In this document: piece by piece, positions 14,360-23,248 of the stretch
How the letters are laid out: each line of letters opens with the position of its first letter
Position numbering within the stretch: position 1 is the stretch's first letter
NCBI GenBank assembly: GCA_017519185.1
Contig: JAFWSX010000024.1
Location: 1 to 64,000, forward strand
Length of the DNA: 64,000 nt
Direction of reading: 5' to 3'
Source: Bacteroidales bacterium
GTDB taxonomy: Bacteria > Bacteroidota > Bacteroidia > Bacteroidales > UBA932
The notes under the pieces: model-generated
What the model was told of the DNA's origin: nothing
Database searches by the model: none
The model's input: the letters and a program-made list of their open reading frames with translations, nothing else
Program-made: the position numbers and the translations under genes

Positions 14360-16273
14360 CTAGATGTAATTGTCTACAAAGAAGAAGAAATAGAAGAATG
14401 TCTTGCCGAAGCGCTTGTAGCTGGCCTCGCGCAGTTCATTGACAGAACCCTGATGGGTGGTCATATAGGTGGCGAAGGAGTCATACTGGCGGCGCACATC
14501 ATCATCAATGGGAAGGTTGTCCGCTATCCCCGAGCCTGAAAGCACGGAATAGAGATAGGCAGCCTGCTGGTAGTAGCGCGGCAGTTTCTCCGGCATATTC
14601 ACGCCGTAGTAGTTGTCGAGGGCCTGCCAGAAGGCATCAGGATCCTTTGAAAGCATTGCCCACATCACTGAGCACTCTGAGTATTCTGGAGTCATCACCT
14701 CAACTTCGGGCTGTCCGAAAAGTGCGAAATGCTCGAGCATCTTGTATTCTATCTCTCCGTTCTCGGAGTAGAACTTGTTCTCACGCGGACAGTCCAGCTT
14801 GAAATGCTCGGCATATACTTCAGGCAGCTGCACGCTGTCGGCCAGAAAATAGCCGCGGTGCGCGGCAGCCCACCTGGAATGGAGCAAGGTGTTGTCAAGG
14901 ATTTCGAGGTATTTCTCCGCAGCCTTGTCATTGCCTGCCAGCAGCATCGCAAGGGCTGCCTCTTCCAAGTCATAGTAAGACCACCCGCCGTGGATACTTG
15001 TTGCTGTAGACCATACGTACGAACTGTTGAACAGACCCCAATAGCGGTATATCGTAGGGCCGTACTGGCTGACGAACGGCGTATCTTCCATAGAAAGCAG
15101 GCCCTGCGGTGCAGAGAACAGCAGGTTCCCGGACTCGCCCATATACTGGATGGCTATCATCCTGAGCTCCGTCATCAGCCTCGAGGGCTTCTCGTATGAT
15201 TCAAAATAATATTTCGCATACAGGTCACGACGGTCGTCGCCGCCAAGGTTCTTGACCTGTTTCATAAGTTTCGCATAGGACTTGGCATTGGCCGCATCTT
15301 CCCTCTTTACAACCTTGTCGTAGATCTTTAATACTTTCTGATAGTCCTGGCCGACAAGGGCATAGTACATCGATGTCTCGGCACGGTAGTCTGCACCGGC
15401 CTTCCATAGCAAGCAGCTGACGAGTACGGTTACAAGCAGTGCAGAACAAGATGCAGCGATACTGCCGCGCCTGTATTCCTCCACTTCATTGTTTTTTCCC
15501 CTGAAGCACATAGCCATCAGAAGAGCGCAGGCTGCCAGCAATATGTAAGGCATCACGTTGACCTTGTCGTAGTTGTAGAACTCTACTACCGGGACACCTG
15601 CCAGCCAGTTGCGGCCGAAAGCCATCGGCAGAAAAGCCACCACTGCTAGCAAAAGGACGTCGATAAAGCCATAGATAGCCTTGACGGCAAGACGATTATG
15701 TGAGACCTCGCTCCATACCGCCAGGGCAGCGCCCAACAGGCCGTATGCACCGAAGAGCAGATATCCAGCCACTGCAGAAACTGCTATGACAACCATCTTG
15801 ACTGCATATTTGCGTATGCATTTACTGTACAGCAAGATTGCAAGGCTTGCGAGGAAGCCGAGGGTTGCCGTATAGAACACGTCGCGATGGAGCAGGATGT
15901 TCACCTTGTCGCCGTAGCCCATCACTGTGAGCAGAAGCATAGCCACCGGCACAAGTGCCAGTACGCTGAAGCCTCGGGGAATGTCGAAGGCCTTTATTGA
16001 CAGCCAGTATACAGCTTCCCACAGCAGCACGGCAATCAGCGCGCCGAGCCAGGGAACATAGAGTATCTGTGCCAGGAAAGCCGATATGTACTCCAGGAAA
16101 CCTCCAGCCTTGAACACGGTTTTCTCAAAGAACGAACGGTCATATATGAACAGGCTGAGCTCACCGAAACGTGCCAGCACATCCCTGAAAACAAAAGCGA
16201 GTACAGGGAAAAGCACTACGAAAAGCAGCGCAGCCCAGAGCCATCTTTCGTACTTTGCGAAAACATTCTTCAT
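14360..16273 (-). CDS. Multi-pass membrane protein, DUF6057-like
   Basis: The product has an N-terminal membrane half (about 10 hydrophobic segments within residues 1-300, starting AKYERWLWAALLFVVLFPVL) and a soluble C-terminal half with helical, TPR-like repeats (YYALVGQDYQKVLKIYDKVV; ALAMLLAGNDKAAEKYLEIL). This matches the DUF6057 layout. Start chosen at 16273 because its ATG overlaps the TGA of the upstream gene (ATGA); an extension to 16291 would add six residues. Length from this start is 637 residues. Function unknown. A second member of the family begins at 62901. Confidence 0.75.
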   Translation of the reverse strand: MKNVFAKYERWLWAALLFVVLFPVLAFVFRDVLARFGELSLFIYDRSFFEKTVFKAGGFLEYISAFLAQILYVPWLGALIAVLLWEAVYWLSIKAFDIPRGFSVLALVPVAMLLLTVMGYGDKVNILLHRDVFYTATLGFLASLAILLYSKCIRKYAVKMVVIAVSAVAGYLLFGAYGLLGAALAVWSEVSHNRLAVKAIYGFIDVLLLAVVAFLPMAFGRNWLAGVPVVEFYNYDKVNVMPYILLAACALLMAMCFRGKNNEVEEYRRGSIAASCSALLVTVLVSCLLWKAGADYRAETSMYYALVGQDYQKVLKIYDKVVKREDAANAKSYAKLMKQVKNLGGDDRRDLYAKYYFESYEKPSRLMTELRMIAIQYMGESGNLLFSAPQGLLSMEDTPFVSQYGPTIYRYWGLFNSSYVWSTATSIHGGWSYYDLEEAALAMLLAGNDKAAEKYLEILDNTLLHSRWAAAHRGYFLADSVQLPEVYAEHFKLDCPRENKFYSENGEIEYKMLEHFALFGQPEVEVMTPEYSECSVMWAMLSKDPDAFWQALDNYYGVNMPEKLPRYYQQAAYLYSVLSGSGIADNLPIDDDVRRQYDSFATYMTTHQGSVNELREASYKRFGKTFFYFFFFVDNYI

Positions 16274-17265
16274 CGTTTCACAGCTATGCATTCTGTCTCC
16301 ATCAGCCAGGTGGGACGGCAGATAGGAGCGTGTAAAATCAACTTGGGAATCGAAGTGCCGAAGCGCTCGTCGTACAACCTGCGCACAGCATCGTAATCCT
16401 CACGGTTACGGACGTACACCAGCATCATCGTGACATCGGAGAATGACATACCTGCCTCCTCGAGCAGCACGCCCACGTTCTCCCAGGAACGCAGGGTCTG
16501 AGCCTGAATGTCACCTACGTGGAGCACATTGCCTGCAGGATCGATGCTCGCAGTGCCTGAAATCAGCGCAGTGCGCAAGCCGTCAAGAGTAAGGACTGTT
16601 CCGCGCTCGAAGGTCACCCCGTAGGCATCGGTCCGGCCGAGGTTCGAACTGCCCTTGAGATAACGGATGTCAGCCTTTGCCGGATCCTTCACGGCCAGCG
16701 CATCCACCCCCACTTTTCCGCAGCCTGCCGGCATAGTGCCTGCTATTCCCGTGCTCGCAATGTAATGGGTTGCGGGAGTAAGGCCGTGCTCAGAAAAAAA
16801 TGAGGTGCGTGTCTTGTAGAAACCCTTGTAATTATCGTCTATATCCTCGACGAAGCACCAGGTGCGCACGCAGTTGTCCTTTAGCGTTAATCCTTTTTCG
16901 GCAAGGATGCGGGAATAATCGTTGAAAATGTGCTGAGTATTCTCGGCAGAATCCTTTCCCTCCCTGTCATACAGGATCGGAGTATAGAGAAAATTGTCAT
17001 CATCCGAAAACATAACCCAGAGTGCGGCACCTCCGTCAGCAGGCAGCTGTCCGGAGCAGGAAAAACCTTTCAGAAATGGAAGATCCTCAGCCGGAGCAAA
17101 ATAGCGTCCCAGAAGTTCGTGCCGTCTGACACCCGACAAAGCAGCCCGCAGGACATATTCACCGTACGCATCATTGAGAGCTTGCACTTGCTCCGATGCG
17201 GTACGCCCGTCCGCGTCAATCCGAATGATAAGTTGGTTATATGATTCCTCTATGCGACAAGCCAT
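16270..17265 (-). CDS. Rid/chorismatase-like (FkbO/Hyg5-type) protein
   Basis: The 331-residue cytoplasmic protein has a C-terminal RidA-like domain (about 205-331: ISGTASIDPAGNVLHVGDIQ, SWENVGVLLEEAGMSFSDV, LILHAPICRPTWLMETECIA) joined to an N-terminal domain of similar size. That two-domain layout resembles chorismate-hydrolysing FkbO/Hyg5/XanB2 proteins and the Rid superfamily. Whether it cleaves chorismate or is an imine deaminase cannot be told from the sequence alone. It sits in an operon of envelope proteins, 9 bases after the PorV-like gene and with an ATGA overlap to the DUF6057 gene. Confidence 0.65.
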   Translation of the reverse strand: MACRIEESYNQLIIRIDADGRTASEQVQALNDAYGEYVLRAALSGVRRHELLGRYFAPAEDLPFLKGFSCSGQLPADGGAALWVMFSDDDNFLYTPILYDREGKDSAENTQHIFNDYSRILAEKGLTLKDNCVRTWCFVEDIDDNYKGFYKTRTSFFSEHGLTPATHYIASTGIAGTMPAGCGKVGVDALAVKDPAKADIRYLKGSSNLGRTDAYGVTFERGTVLTLDGLRTALISGTASIDPAGNVLHVGDIQAQTLRSWENVGVLLEEAGMSFSDVTMMLVYVRNREDYDAVRRLYDERFGTSIPKLILHAPICRPTWLMETECIAVKR

Positions 17266-17274
17266 GCAAAACTC

Positions 17275-18165
17275 CTAAAATCTCGCTCCTACAGAAAATG
17301 CAAGAGTGTTCTTGAGCGGAGAATCACCGCCCGCGATGAAATACGCGAAGCCGAGTCTTAAGACATTCACGTTGGCGCCTATACCAACCGAAGCATAACT
17401 GGGTTCAACAGCCTTGTTGCTGCCGAAGTGATAGCCTGCCCTGATGTCGAAAATGCGCTGGATGGAAAATTCAGCACCGGCCTTTGCCACCATGCAGGAG
17501 TGGAGCGGCATATAGCCTGCATCCAGAGCCAGGTCGAGGGCATTGTCGCCGAATTCAAATGTCTTCTCAGCTCCGAGCAGCACAGTCATCGGAAGATTGT
17601 TCTGCACAGTCTTGGAATATGAAAGCTTGGTACCGAGGTTCCTTGCAGAAATGGCGATGGTCAGTCCGTCGATGTCGTAAGCCACAGCGAGGTCCGCAGC
17701 AAAAGCCTGCCCTGCATATTTGGGAGCAATCGAAGACGATATCATCTTGGCGTTAGCCATCACCGCAAGATTGTCAGCCGCGGCAAAATGGAAACCAAGG
17801 AAAGCCATATACTCAGACGGAGTGAAACTGGCGCCAGGATTGCCCTGCTCGTTCATAACGTCGATAGGCTTATACATATTAAACCTGCCTCCGGCGGCAA
17901 GTGCGAACTTGTCAGCCAACTTGAAATAGCCGTCTGCAAGAATAAGATTGTTGCCGAGGGCCTGCGGCTGCCACATCATATAGGTAGCATCTGCGGAACC
18001 CTTATAGCTGTCATCGAGTATCTTGGATGCAGAGTAGGCAGCATCGGCTCCGCCGAGAGCCATCCTGCGCGAATTGTCCGCTATGTTGACGAACGGCACA
18101 CTCTGAGCCCCTGCTGCGAATGCAGACAGAAGCAGTGCCGCTGAAACCAATATCCTTCTAATCAT
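17275..18165 (-). CDS. PorV/PorQ-family outer-membrane beta-barrel protein
   Basis: The 296-residue product has a signal peptide (about 1-20, ending AAGAQ) and repeated amphipathic strands ending in aromatic or hydrophobic residues, with a terminal F (VGARF). Segments such as FVNIADNSRRMALGGADAAY near the N-terminus and AVAYDIDGLTIAISARNLG resemble PorV/PorQ, FadL-like barrels that shuttle or anchor type IX secretion cargo. Its start overlaps the end of the T9SS-tagged protease gene by eight bases, which supports a shared job. It is not PorV itself by length or context, so a dedicated paralogue is the best reading. Confidence 0.75.
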   Translation of the reverse strand: MIRRILVSAALLLSAFAAGAQSVPFVNIADNSRRMALGGADAAYSASKILDDSYKGSADATYMMWQPQALGNNLILADGYFKLADKFALAAGGRFNMYKPIDVMNEQGNPGASFTPSEYMAFLGFHFAAADNLAVMANAKMISSSIAPKYAGQAFAADLAVAYDIDGLTIAISARNLGTKLSYSKTVQNNLPMTVLLGAEKTFEFGDNALDLALDAGYMPLHSCMVAKAGAEFSIQRIFDIRAGYHFGSNKAVEPSYASVGIGANVNVLRLGFAYFIAGGDSPLKNTLAFSVGARF

Positions 18166-20824
18166 TGTGTATGTTGACTATTGTAGTATTAATCGTTTCT
18201 GAAGTGCCGATGATCTTCACGCTGTAGACGCCTGAGGCACACTTGCTGAGGTCGATGACTGCAGGGCTGAATGCATCCGTACTGACGGCCTCGTTGAATA
18301 CCACGGCACCGGAAGGACTTGAGACTACGACCTTGGCGCTGGTGGCATCCCCGCTGCGGATATAGAGGTTTCCGTCGGTCACAGGATTGGGATAAATGTC
18401 GAACGGCTGTGAAGAATCCCTCACAAGCACCTTGAATGAACTTGACACTGTTTCATTCATAGCGTCAGTCACACTTACGGTGACATCTGCAGTTCCGAAC
18501 ATCAAGGCTGTCACGAAAACTGTATTGTTCGTTGTCGGGGCAAGGTTGACGACATTGTTGTCGCTCACCGTGCACTTGATGGCCAAGGGCTCGCCGTCTT
18601 CGTCATAGAAGTAATCTGCAAGATTCAGTGTCAGGTTCTCGTTCTGGGCCCCGAATACAAGATTGTCGATATCCTTGATCTTGACAGGCGGAGTGTTCGG
18701 CTTGATGACGTATGGAACAACTATGGAATCTGCAGCGCCGTATCTGTCCTCAACCTTGAACTTGAACTCGTAATGGCCGTCAGGGGCGCCTTTACCGTCA
18801 ATCTGTATCCTGCCCTGACCAGCCTTTCCTGACTCGTGGAACGAAGCGGCTCCGCCAGAATTATCCTCGAACGACACGGTGAGATCGTGGCCGTCAGGGT
18901 CATAATAGGACATATTGAACACCTTGGTCTCGAAAGTCCTGACCACTACGTGCTCGAGCGGAACGTCACACTCAATCACAGGTTTGGCATTGGGCCCTGT
19001 GGTCAACTGGATCACTTGAGATATGGGACCGTGGTTCAGAGAAAGGTCATACGCATCGAATGCTATGTAATATTTCTTGTTGAATTGCAGATCGACAATG
19101 TCTCCTTCAAGGAAATCGCCAGCAACAAGGTCCTCGACCTGAAAATTCTGGCACTCGACACCTTCCACGGTCTTGAACGACTCAGTGCTGTAATATGCTG
19201 ATATGCCGTAAGGCGAGCCGTCATCCTTATCCTTGGGAATCTTTACCTTGAAATGCACCTTGTTGCTTGAAACAGATGTCTCAACGGTAGTAACCTGCTC
19301 AGGGGGAACAGTGCTGGCACCGGCGACGGCGCCATAGGCATTCACGAGCCCGGGGATGTCCCTCACACCGTATTTCACAAGGCTCGTGGTGTTGCTCAGA
19401 AGCCTGTTTATCAACATATCCCTGGTGAATCCGGGGCCTCCGACAGCTGAGACGATAAGGGCTGCAACGCCGGAAACGTGCGGGCAAGCCATTGACGTTC
19501 CCTGATATGAGCCATATTTGTTTCCGGGGAGAGTACTGAGGACAGCAGGACCTGTCTCCACGTCTCCGCCAGGAGCTGAAAGATCGACCCAGTCGCCGAA
19601 ATTGGAATAGCCGGCACGACGGAAATTGGCCGCGACAGAAGCCACAGCAATGCAGCCCTCATACGCAGCAGGAGCTCCGAAGTCCCTGTTCTCATTACCA
19701 GCCGCAAAGATTACTACACCGCCTTTCATCGGGCCGACCTGATTGCCATTCTCGTCGACACCGGCATACTGGTTGAAATAATCAATGGCATCCCTGTCGG
19801 ACCTGGGAACCGTCGTGCGTTGTTCATCCTCATATCCCCAACTGTTCTGGGATATCACGGCACCGTGGTCTGCTCCCCATTTGATCGCTTCCGCTCCGCT
19901 GCCGCTCTCCTTGCTGCCCTCGATGAATATCTGGCAGCTCATAAGCCTGACTCCTGCGATGTTCTTCGCCATATTGCCACCTGCGACGCCGCTCACTCCG
20001 ATGCCATTGTTGTTGACGGCGGAAACTGTACCGGCGACGTGCGTACCGTGACTCTCAGGCTCAACGACGAAATTTTTCTTGACGAAGTTGTAGCCGTATA
20101 TCATCTGTCCTGTCTTGTCAGGATTGTGCCACATATTCGCGGCCAGGTCTTCGTGATTGAAATCGATACCGCCATCGACGACTGACACGATCACGTCAGA
20201 GCTGCCGGTAGACTTGTTCTTCCAGACAGGAATCACATTGATGTCGCAACCGCTTCTGGTGCCGTATGTGCTGCCGTTGTTATAGTAATGCCACTGCTTG
20301 GGCAGCATCGGATCGTCAAAGATGTCGGTCTGGGCAGTCTGGACAATATTGCCGGAATTAGCCTGGGAACCGCTTCTCCAAGTGACATCCTCTGAAGCGA
20401 TCCTCACCATCTTTGGCCTGTATTCCACATAGCCCAAATTGTCTATCACTGACAGTTCTTCTCCTGCCTTCGTCAGCGGAATCTCCTCATCGAAATAGAG
20501 GTCATACCAACGATGCAATCCTGCCTCGCGGGTTCTTTTCTCGAACTTGCCGGCATCAGGGAAAGTCCTGCTTACAGACTTCACTCCGAGTTCGGCAAAG
20601 AGCTGGATGAATGCATCAGGGTCGGTCTCAGCCAGTTCGGTCATCTCCTCCGACAACTGAAGCCTGATATGGCCCTGCTCCAATGACGATGTTTTCAGTT
20701 TTTCTCCATCTTGATTGACTATAGTCTCATCGGCCTTTTGAGGCATAAGACTCACATCCTGCTTCTGGCAACCGAACAGCAGCAAAGCCGCTGCAGCGGA
20801 AACCAATATCCTTCTTATCTTCAT
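18158..20824 (-). CDS. Subtilisin-like (S8) protease with lipoprotein signal and T9SS type A sorting domain
   Basis: The 888-residue product carries a lipobox-like signal (LLLFGC, Cys19), a propeptide region (about 40-150), and an S8 domain with the catalytic triad visible: Asp217 (VVDGGIDFNHEDL), His262 (SHGTHVAGTV) and Ser444 (GTSMACPHVSG). Ig/cadherin-like modules follow (about 510-800). The tail (about 815-888) reads YPNPV...LYI...VSSPSGAVVF...ASGVYSVKI, the pattern of a type A C-terminal sorting domain. A lipoprotein-type signal on a T9SS cargo is unusual. The PorV-like gene overlaps its 3' end; three bases separate it from the upstream gene. Confidence 0.88.
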   Translation of the reverse strand: MKIRRILVSAAAALLLFGCQKQDVSLMPQKADETIVNQDGEKLKTSSLEQGHIRLQLSEEMTELAETDPDAFIQLFAELGVKSVSRTFPDAGKFEKRTREAGLHRWYDLYFDEEIPLTKAGEELSVIDNLGYVEYRPKMVRIASEDVTWRSGSQANSGNIVQTAQTDIFDDPMLPKQWHYYNNGSTYGTRSGCDINVIPVWKNKSTGSSDVIVSVVDGGIDFNHEDLAANMWHNPDKTGQMIYGYNFVKKNFVVEPESHGTHVAGTVSAVNNNGIGVSGVAGGNMAKNIAGVRLMSCQIFIEGSKESGSGAEAIKWGADHGAVISQNSWGYEDEQRTTVPRSDRDAIDYFNQYAGVDENGNQVGPMKGGVVIFAAGNENRDFGAPAAYEGCIAVASVAANFRRAGYSNFGDWVDLSAPGGDVETGPAVLSTLPGNKYGSYQGTSMACPHVSGVAALIVSAVGGPGFTRDMLINRLLSNTTSLVKYGVRDIPGLVNAYGAVAGASTVPPEQVTTVETSVSSNKVHFKVKIPKDKDDGSPYGISAYYSTESFKTVEGVECQNFQVEDLVAGDFLEGDIVDLQFNKKYYIAFDAYDLSLNHGPISQVIQLTTGPNAKPVIECDVPLEHVVVRTFETKVFNMSYYDPDGHDLTVSFEDNSGGAASFHESGKAGQGRIQIDGKGAPDGHYEFKFKVEDRYGAADSIVVPYVIKPNTPPVKIKDIDNLVFGAQNENLTLNLADYFYDEDGEPLAIKCTVSDNNVVNLAPTTNNTVFVTALMFGTADVTVSVTDAMNETVSSSFKVLVRDSSQPFDIYPNPVTDGNLYIRSGDATSAKVVVSSPSGAVVFNEAVSTDAFSPAVIDLSKCASGVYSVKIIGTSETINTTIVNIHND

Positions 20825-20827
20825 ATT

Positions 20828-21496
20828 TTATTGTAGACTGTTGATGAAATCCACGAGCTGCAGCAGGCTCTCTGGATCCTTCCATTTAATGTTGTGTTGC
20901 TTCTGGAAAGTCTTGAAAGCAGCTTTTCCGGCTGCGTCAAGGTTACTTTCTATTCCTTTCTTCGTTGCCTGATATACATTGCCGCCGGCGACGATGTAAT
21001 AAACGGTCTTGAGAGCGATTTCCCTGCCCGAATTCTTGTTCTGGCGAAGTTCCATATGATTGGTATTGACACCCACAAGGTCCACTGAGGACATTTTCAT
21101 AGTGGCCGAGTTGGTAGTCGTGATGCCATAGGCACCCTGTGCCTCGTTCAAACGCTGGAAATCCACCGTAGTGAGGACAGCCACATATCCTTTGTCGAGA
21201 TCGCCCACAGCCTTTACGACATTACCGTCCAGGACAGTGAACTGCTCGCCGTTCAGGTCCACGAGAATAATATCACTTGTTTTAACTTCTTTTATGAAAC
21301 CGTTGTCGATGAAATGAAGCCTTCCTTTGGCAAGGTGGATGTTCATCTCCTTCTCATATTTCTTACCGTCGTTCAGATAGGCAGTACCGTTGGCGAACTC
21401 AGGATACAAATAGGGCCAGGTGCTCAAAACTGTATTCTGTCCGTAAACGGTCAGTGCAATAAAGAAAATTGCGAACGAAGTCAAAATCTTTTTCAT
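20828..21496 (-). CDS. Exported protein of unknown function, first gene of the protease operon
   Basis: The 222-residue product has a signal peptide (MKKILTSFAIFFIALTVYGQ) and is a full-length paralogue of the protein at 12187-12852, sharing TWPYLYPEFANGTAYLNDGK, AKGRLHFIDNGF, LNGEQFTVLDGNVVKAVGDL and AAFKTFQKQHNIKWKDPESL. No known domain was recognised. Three bases separate its stop from the protease start, so the two are translated from one message. The repeated LNGEQFTVLDG-type strands suggest a beta-rich periplasmic or surface protein; a role in protease maturation or export is only a guess from position. Confidence 0.75.
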   Translation of the reverse strand: MKKILTSFAIFFIALTVYGQNTVLSTWPYLYPEFANGTAYLNDGKKYEKEMNIHLAKGRLHFIDNGFIKEVKTSDIILVDLNGEQFTVLDGNVVKAVGDLDKGYVAVLTTVDFQRLNEAQGAYGITTTNSATMKMSSVDLVGVNTNHMELRQNKNSGREIALKTVYYIVAGGNVYQATKKGIESNLDAAGKAAFKTFQKQHNIKWKDPESLLQLVDFINSLQ

Positions 21497-21531
21497 TTCT
21501 AAACAATTTTTGGTGTTAGCCTACAAAATTA

Positions 21532-21570
21532 TAAAAAAAAAGACACTCCGCACAGGGAGTGTCTCTTTTA
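21532..21570 (-). terminator. Intrinsic terminator at the end of the SusCD locus
   Basis: A 9-bp stem, AGACACTCC (21541-21549) / GGAGTGTCT (21556-21564), is followed on the minus strand by eight T (plus-strand A run 21533-21540). It lies between the last gene of the SusCD locus (ends 21588) and the start of the next minus-strand gene (21496), so it separates the two operons. Confidence 0.9.
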
Positions 21571-21587
21571 ATTGGATTCAGTATATA

Positions 21588-23231
21588 TTACTTGCGGAAA
21601 GGCTTCGGCTGCAGATTAGCAACTGAGTGAGAAGTAGCAGTCGGTTCTGCTTCAGGGACATCGTTGCTTATCTTAATGAAAACATAGCCAGGATCGAGGC
21701 ACAGATCCCACCAACCTTCTTCGGGATCAGCTGCAAGGCCCCAAGCATCTTCCATGACAAGCCATCCGTTTTCAAGTACGGACATCGTGGCATGGTCAAT
21801 CACATTCACATTTTCTCCATCAAATTCTGCTGCAAAGAACTTGACATCTTTGGCTGCAAAGTACATCTGGTCTGAAGCTATCTCGAGCTCACCATCTTCA
21901 TTGAGTGTAGCGGTGACAGGGCCCATAAAGCCGTTTGCTGCGAAATAGCCAGACAGGCCATAGACTGAGAAGCTGCCGTCTTCATTCTCGACGAAGGTAG
22001 CCTCTCCACTCCACTGTTCACCCCATGCATCTTCAAAGGTGTACTTATATACACCCTCGATGCCGTCACTTATAAGCAGGCAGCTATAAGCATCTTCGCG
22101 CTCGTAAGCAGCGTTGGGGTTGCCGAAAATATCTTCAAGAATGCCTTCAGCAATCGACATCGATGCAGTAGCGAGAACAGGCAGATCTTCGGGCATAGTG
22201 AAATACAATACGATTCCGTCGTCTGTAGCTTCCACGTCCCAAGATGCAGGAATAGAAGAAACCTTGCCACCGTCGACATAAGTCATCCTGACGGGATATT
22301 CGTCTTCAATTTCCGGCATATTTGCAGGAGTCCTTTCGCAGTCAAACACTACATAGGTAGAAGTTGCCTCTCCAGGAGCGATATAGATGAGGGTATCACC
22401 TTCTGCATTTTCATCCAGCCATTCGAACTCCCAAGTGTCGTTGCTCATATGAGAATAGATATCATATACATACTCATTCTCTTCGAAATCCTCATCTTCC
22501 CAGTCTTCATAGGCACCTTCCATAAGAGCGCTGTATGCCTCAGAAGGAGTGTCGACCATATTGGTTACTACACCCTCTTCGAAACCGAGGACTACATAAG
22601 CACCTGCGGGAGCACCGGGAACAGTGACGGTCATCACGCTGCCTTTGACAGATATGTTGTCGGCAGGAACTTCGATAGTCTCAACAGGTTCAGTCCAAGA
22701 CAGGTTCTTGGCCATTACATAAGCTGTGATCGCACCTTCACCCTTCTTGACAGGCTCATTGTAAGTGATAGTGAATACGCTGTCACTTGAAGAAGCTTTT
22801 GTAAACTCGGGAGTAAGGTTGTCAGAAGTAAGGACAGTAGCGCTAACCACGTTACCGGTAATGCTCTGGCTGTTGGCAGCGATGGCATAAACGGTATACT
22901 TGGTGTTGGGAGTAAGATCATTAAGTACGACGGTGGTGCTGGGCTTGTCAGAATAGTTGACTACAGCTTCGGCCAGGTCGCTGCCGAGACCTTTCTGGAA
23001 AAGTTTGGTAGCGTTGACGTCTTTCTTGTCACCTTTCAGGATAGCGTAAGCATAATATGTCACACCGTCAACGCCGCTGATCGTAGCAGTAAAGCTTGAA
23101 TCGCTGACGGCTGAAGTGGTGATGGAGGGATCCACTGTGCCAACCTTGGCGATGGGATCCTCTTCAATCCACTGCTGGCAGCCAGTGAAAACGGCCAGGG
23201 CAATCAAAAGGACAGAATATATCTTTTTCAT
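21588..23231 (-). CDS. Surface lipoprotein with Ig/FN3-like domain, SusCD-associated
   Basis: The product (547 residues from the ATG at 23231; an alternative ATG adds three residues) has a lipoprotein signal ending AVFTGC, then a fibronectin type III-like domain (about 35-135: TTSAVSDSSFTATISGVDGV, LNDLTPNTKYTVYAIAANS), a second Ig-like part with very acidic stretches (EDWEDEDFEENEY), and a C-terminal beta-rich region. It is the distal gene of the SusC-SusD set, the place taken by SusE/SusF-type glycan- or peptide-binding lipoproteins. No catalytic motif seen; substrate unknown. Confidence 0.72.
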   Translation of the reverse strand: MKKIYSVLLIALAVFTGCQQWIEEDPIAKVGTVDPSITTSAVSDSSFTATISGVDGVTYYAYAILKGDKKDVNATKLFQKGLGSDLAEAVVNYSDKPSTTVVLNDLTPNTKYTVYAIAANSQSITGNVVSATVLTSDNLTPEFTKASSSDSVFTITYNEPVKKGEGAITAYVMAKNLSWTEPVETIEVPADNISVKGSVMTVTVPGAPAGAYVVLGFEEGVVTNMVDTPSEAYSALMEGAYEDWEDEDFEENEYVYDIYSHMSNDTWEFEWLDENAEGDTLIYIAPGEATSTYVVFDCERTPANMPEIEDEYPVRMTYVDGGKVSSIPASWDVEATDDGIVLYFTMPEDLPVLATASMSIAEGILEDIFGNPNAAYEREDAYSCLLISDGIEGVYKYTFEDAWGEQWSGEATFVENEDGSFSVYGLSGYFAANGFMGPVTATLNEDGELEIASDQMYFAAKDVKFFAAEFDGENVNVIDHATMSVLENGWLVMEDAWGLAADPEEGWWDLCLDPGYVFIKISNDVPEAEPTATSHSVANLQPKPFRK

Positions 23232-23248
23232 TTCAGTCATTTTTTAAG

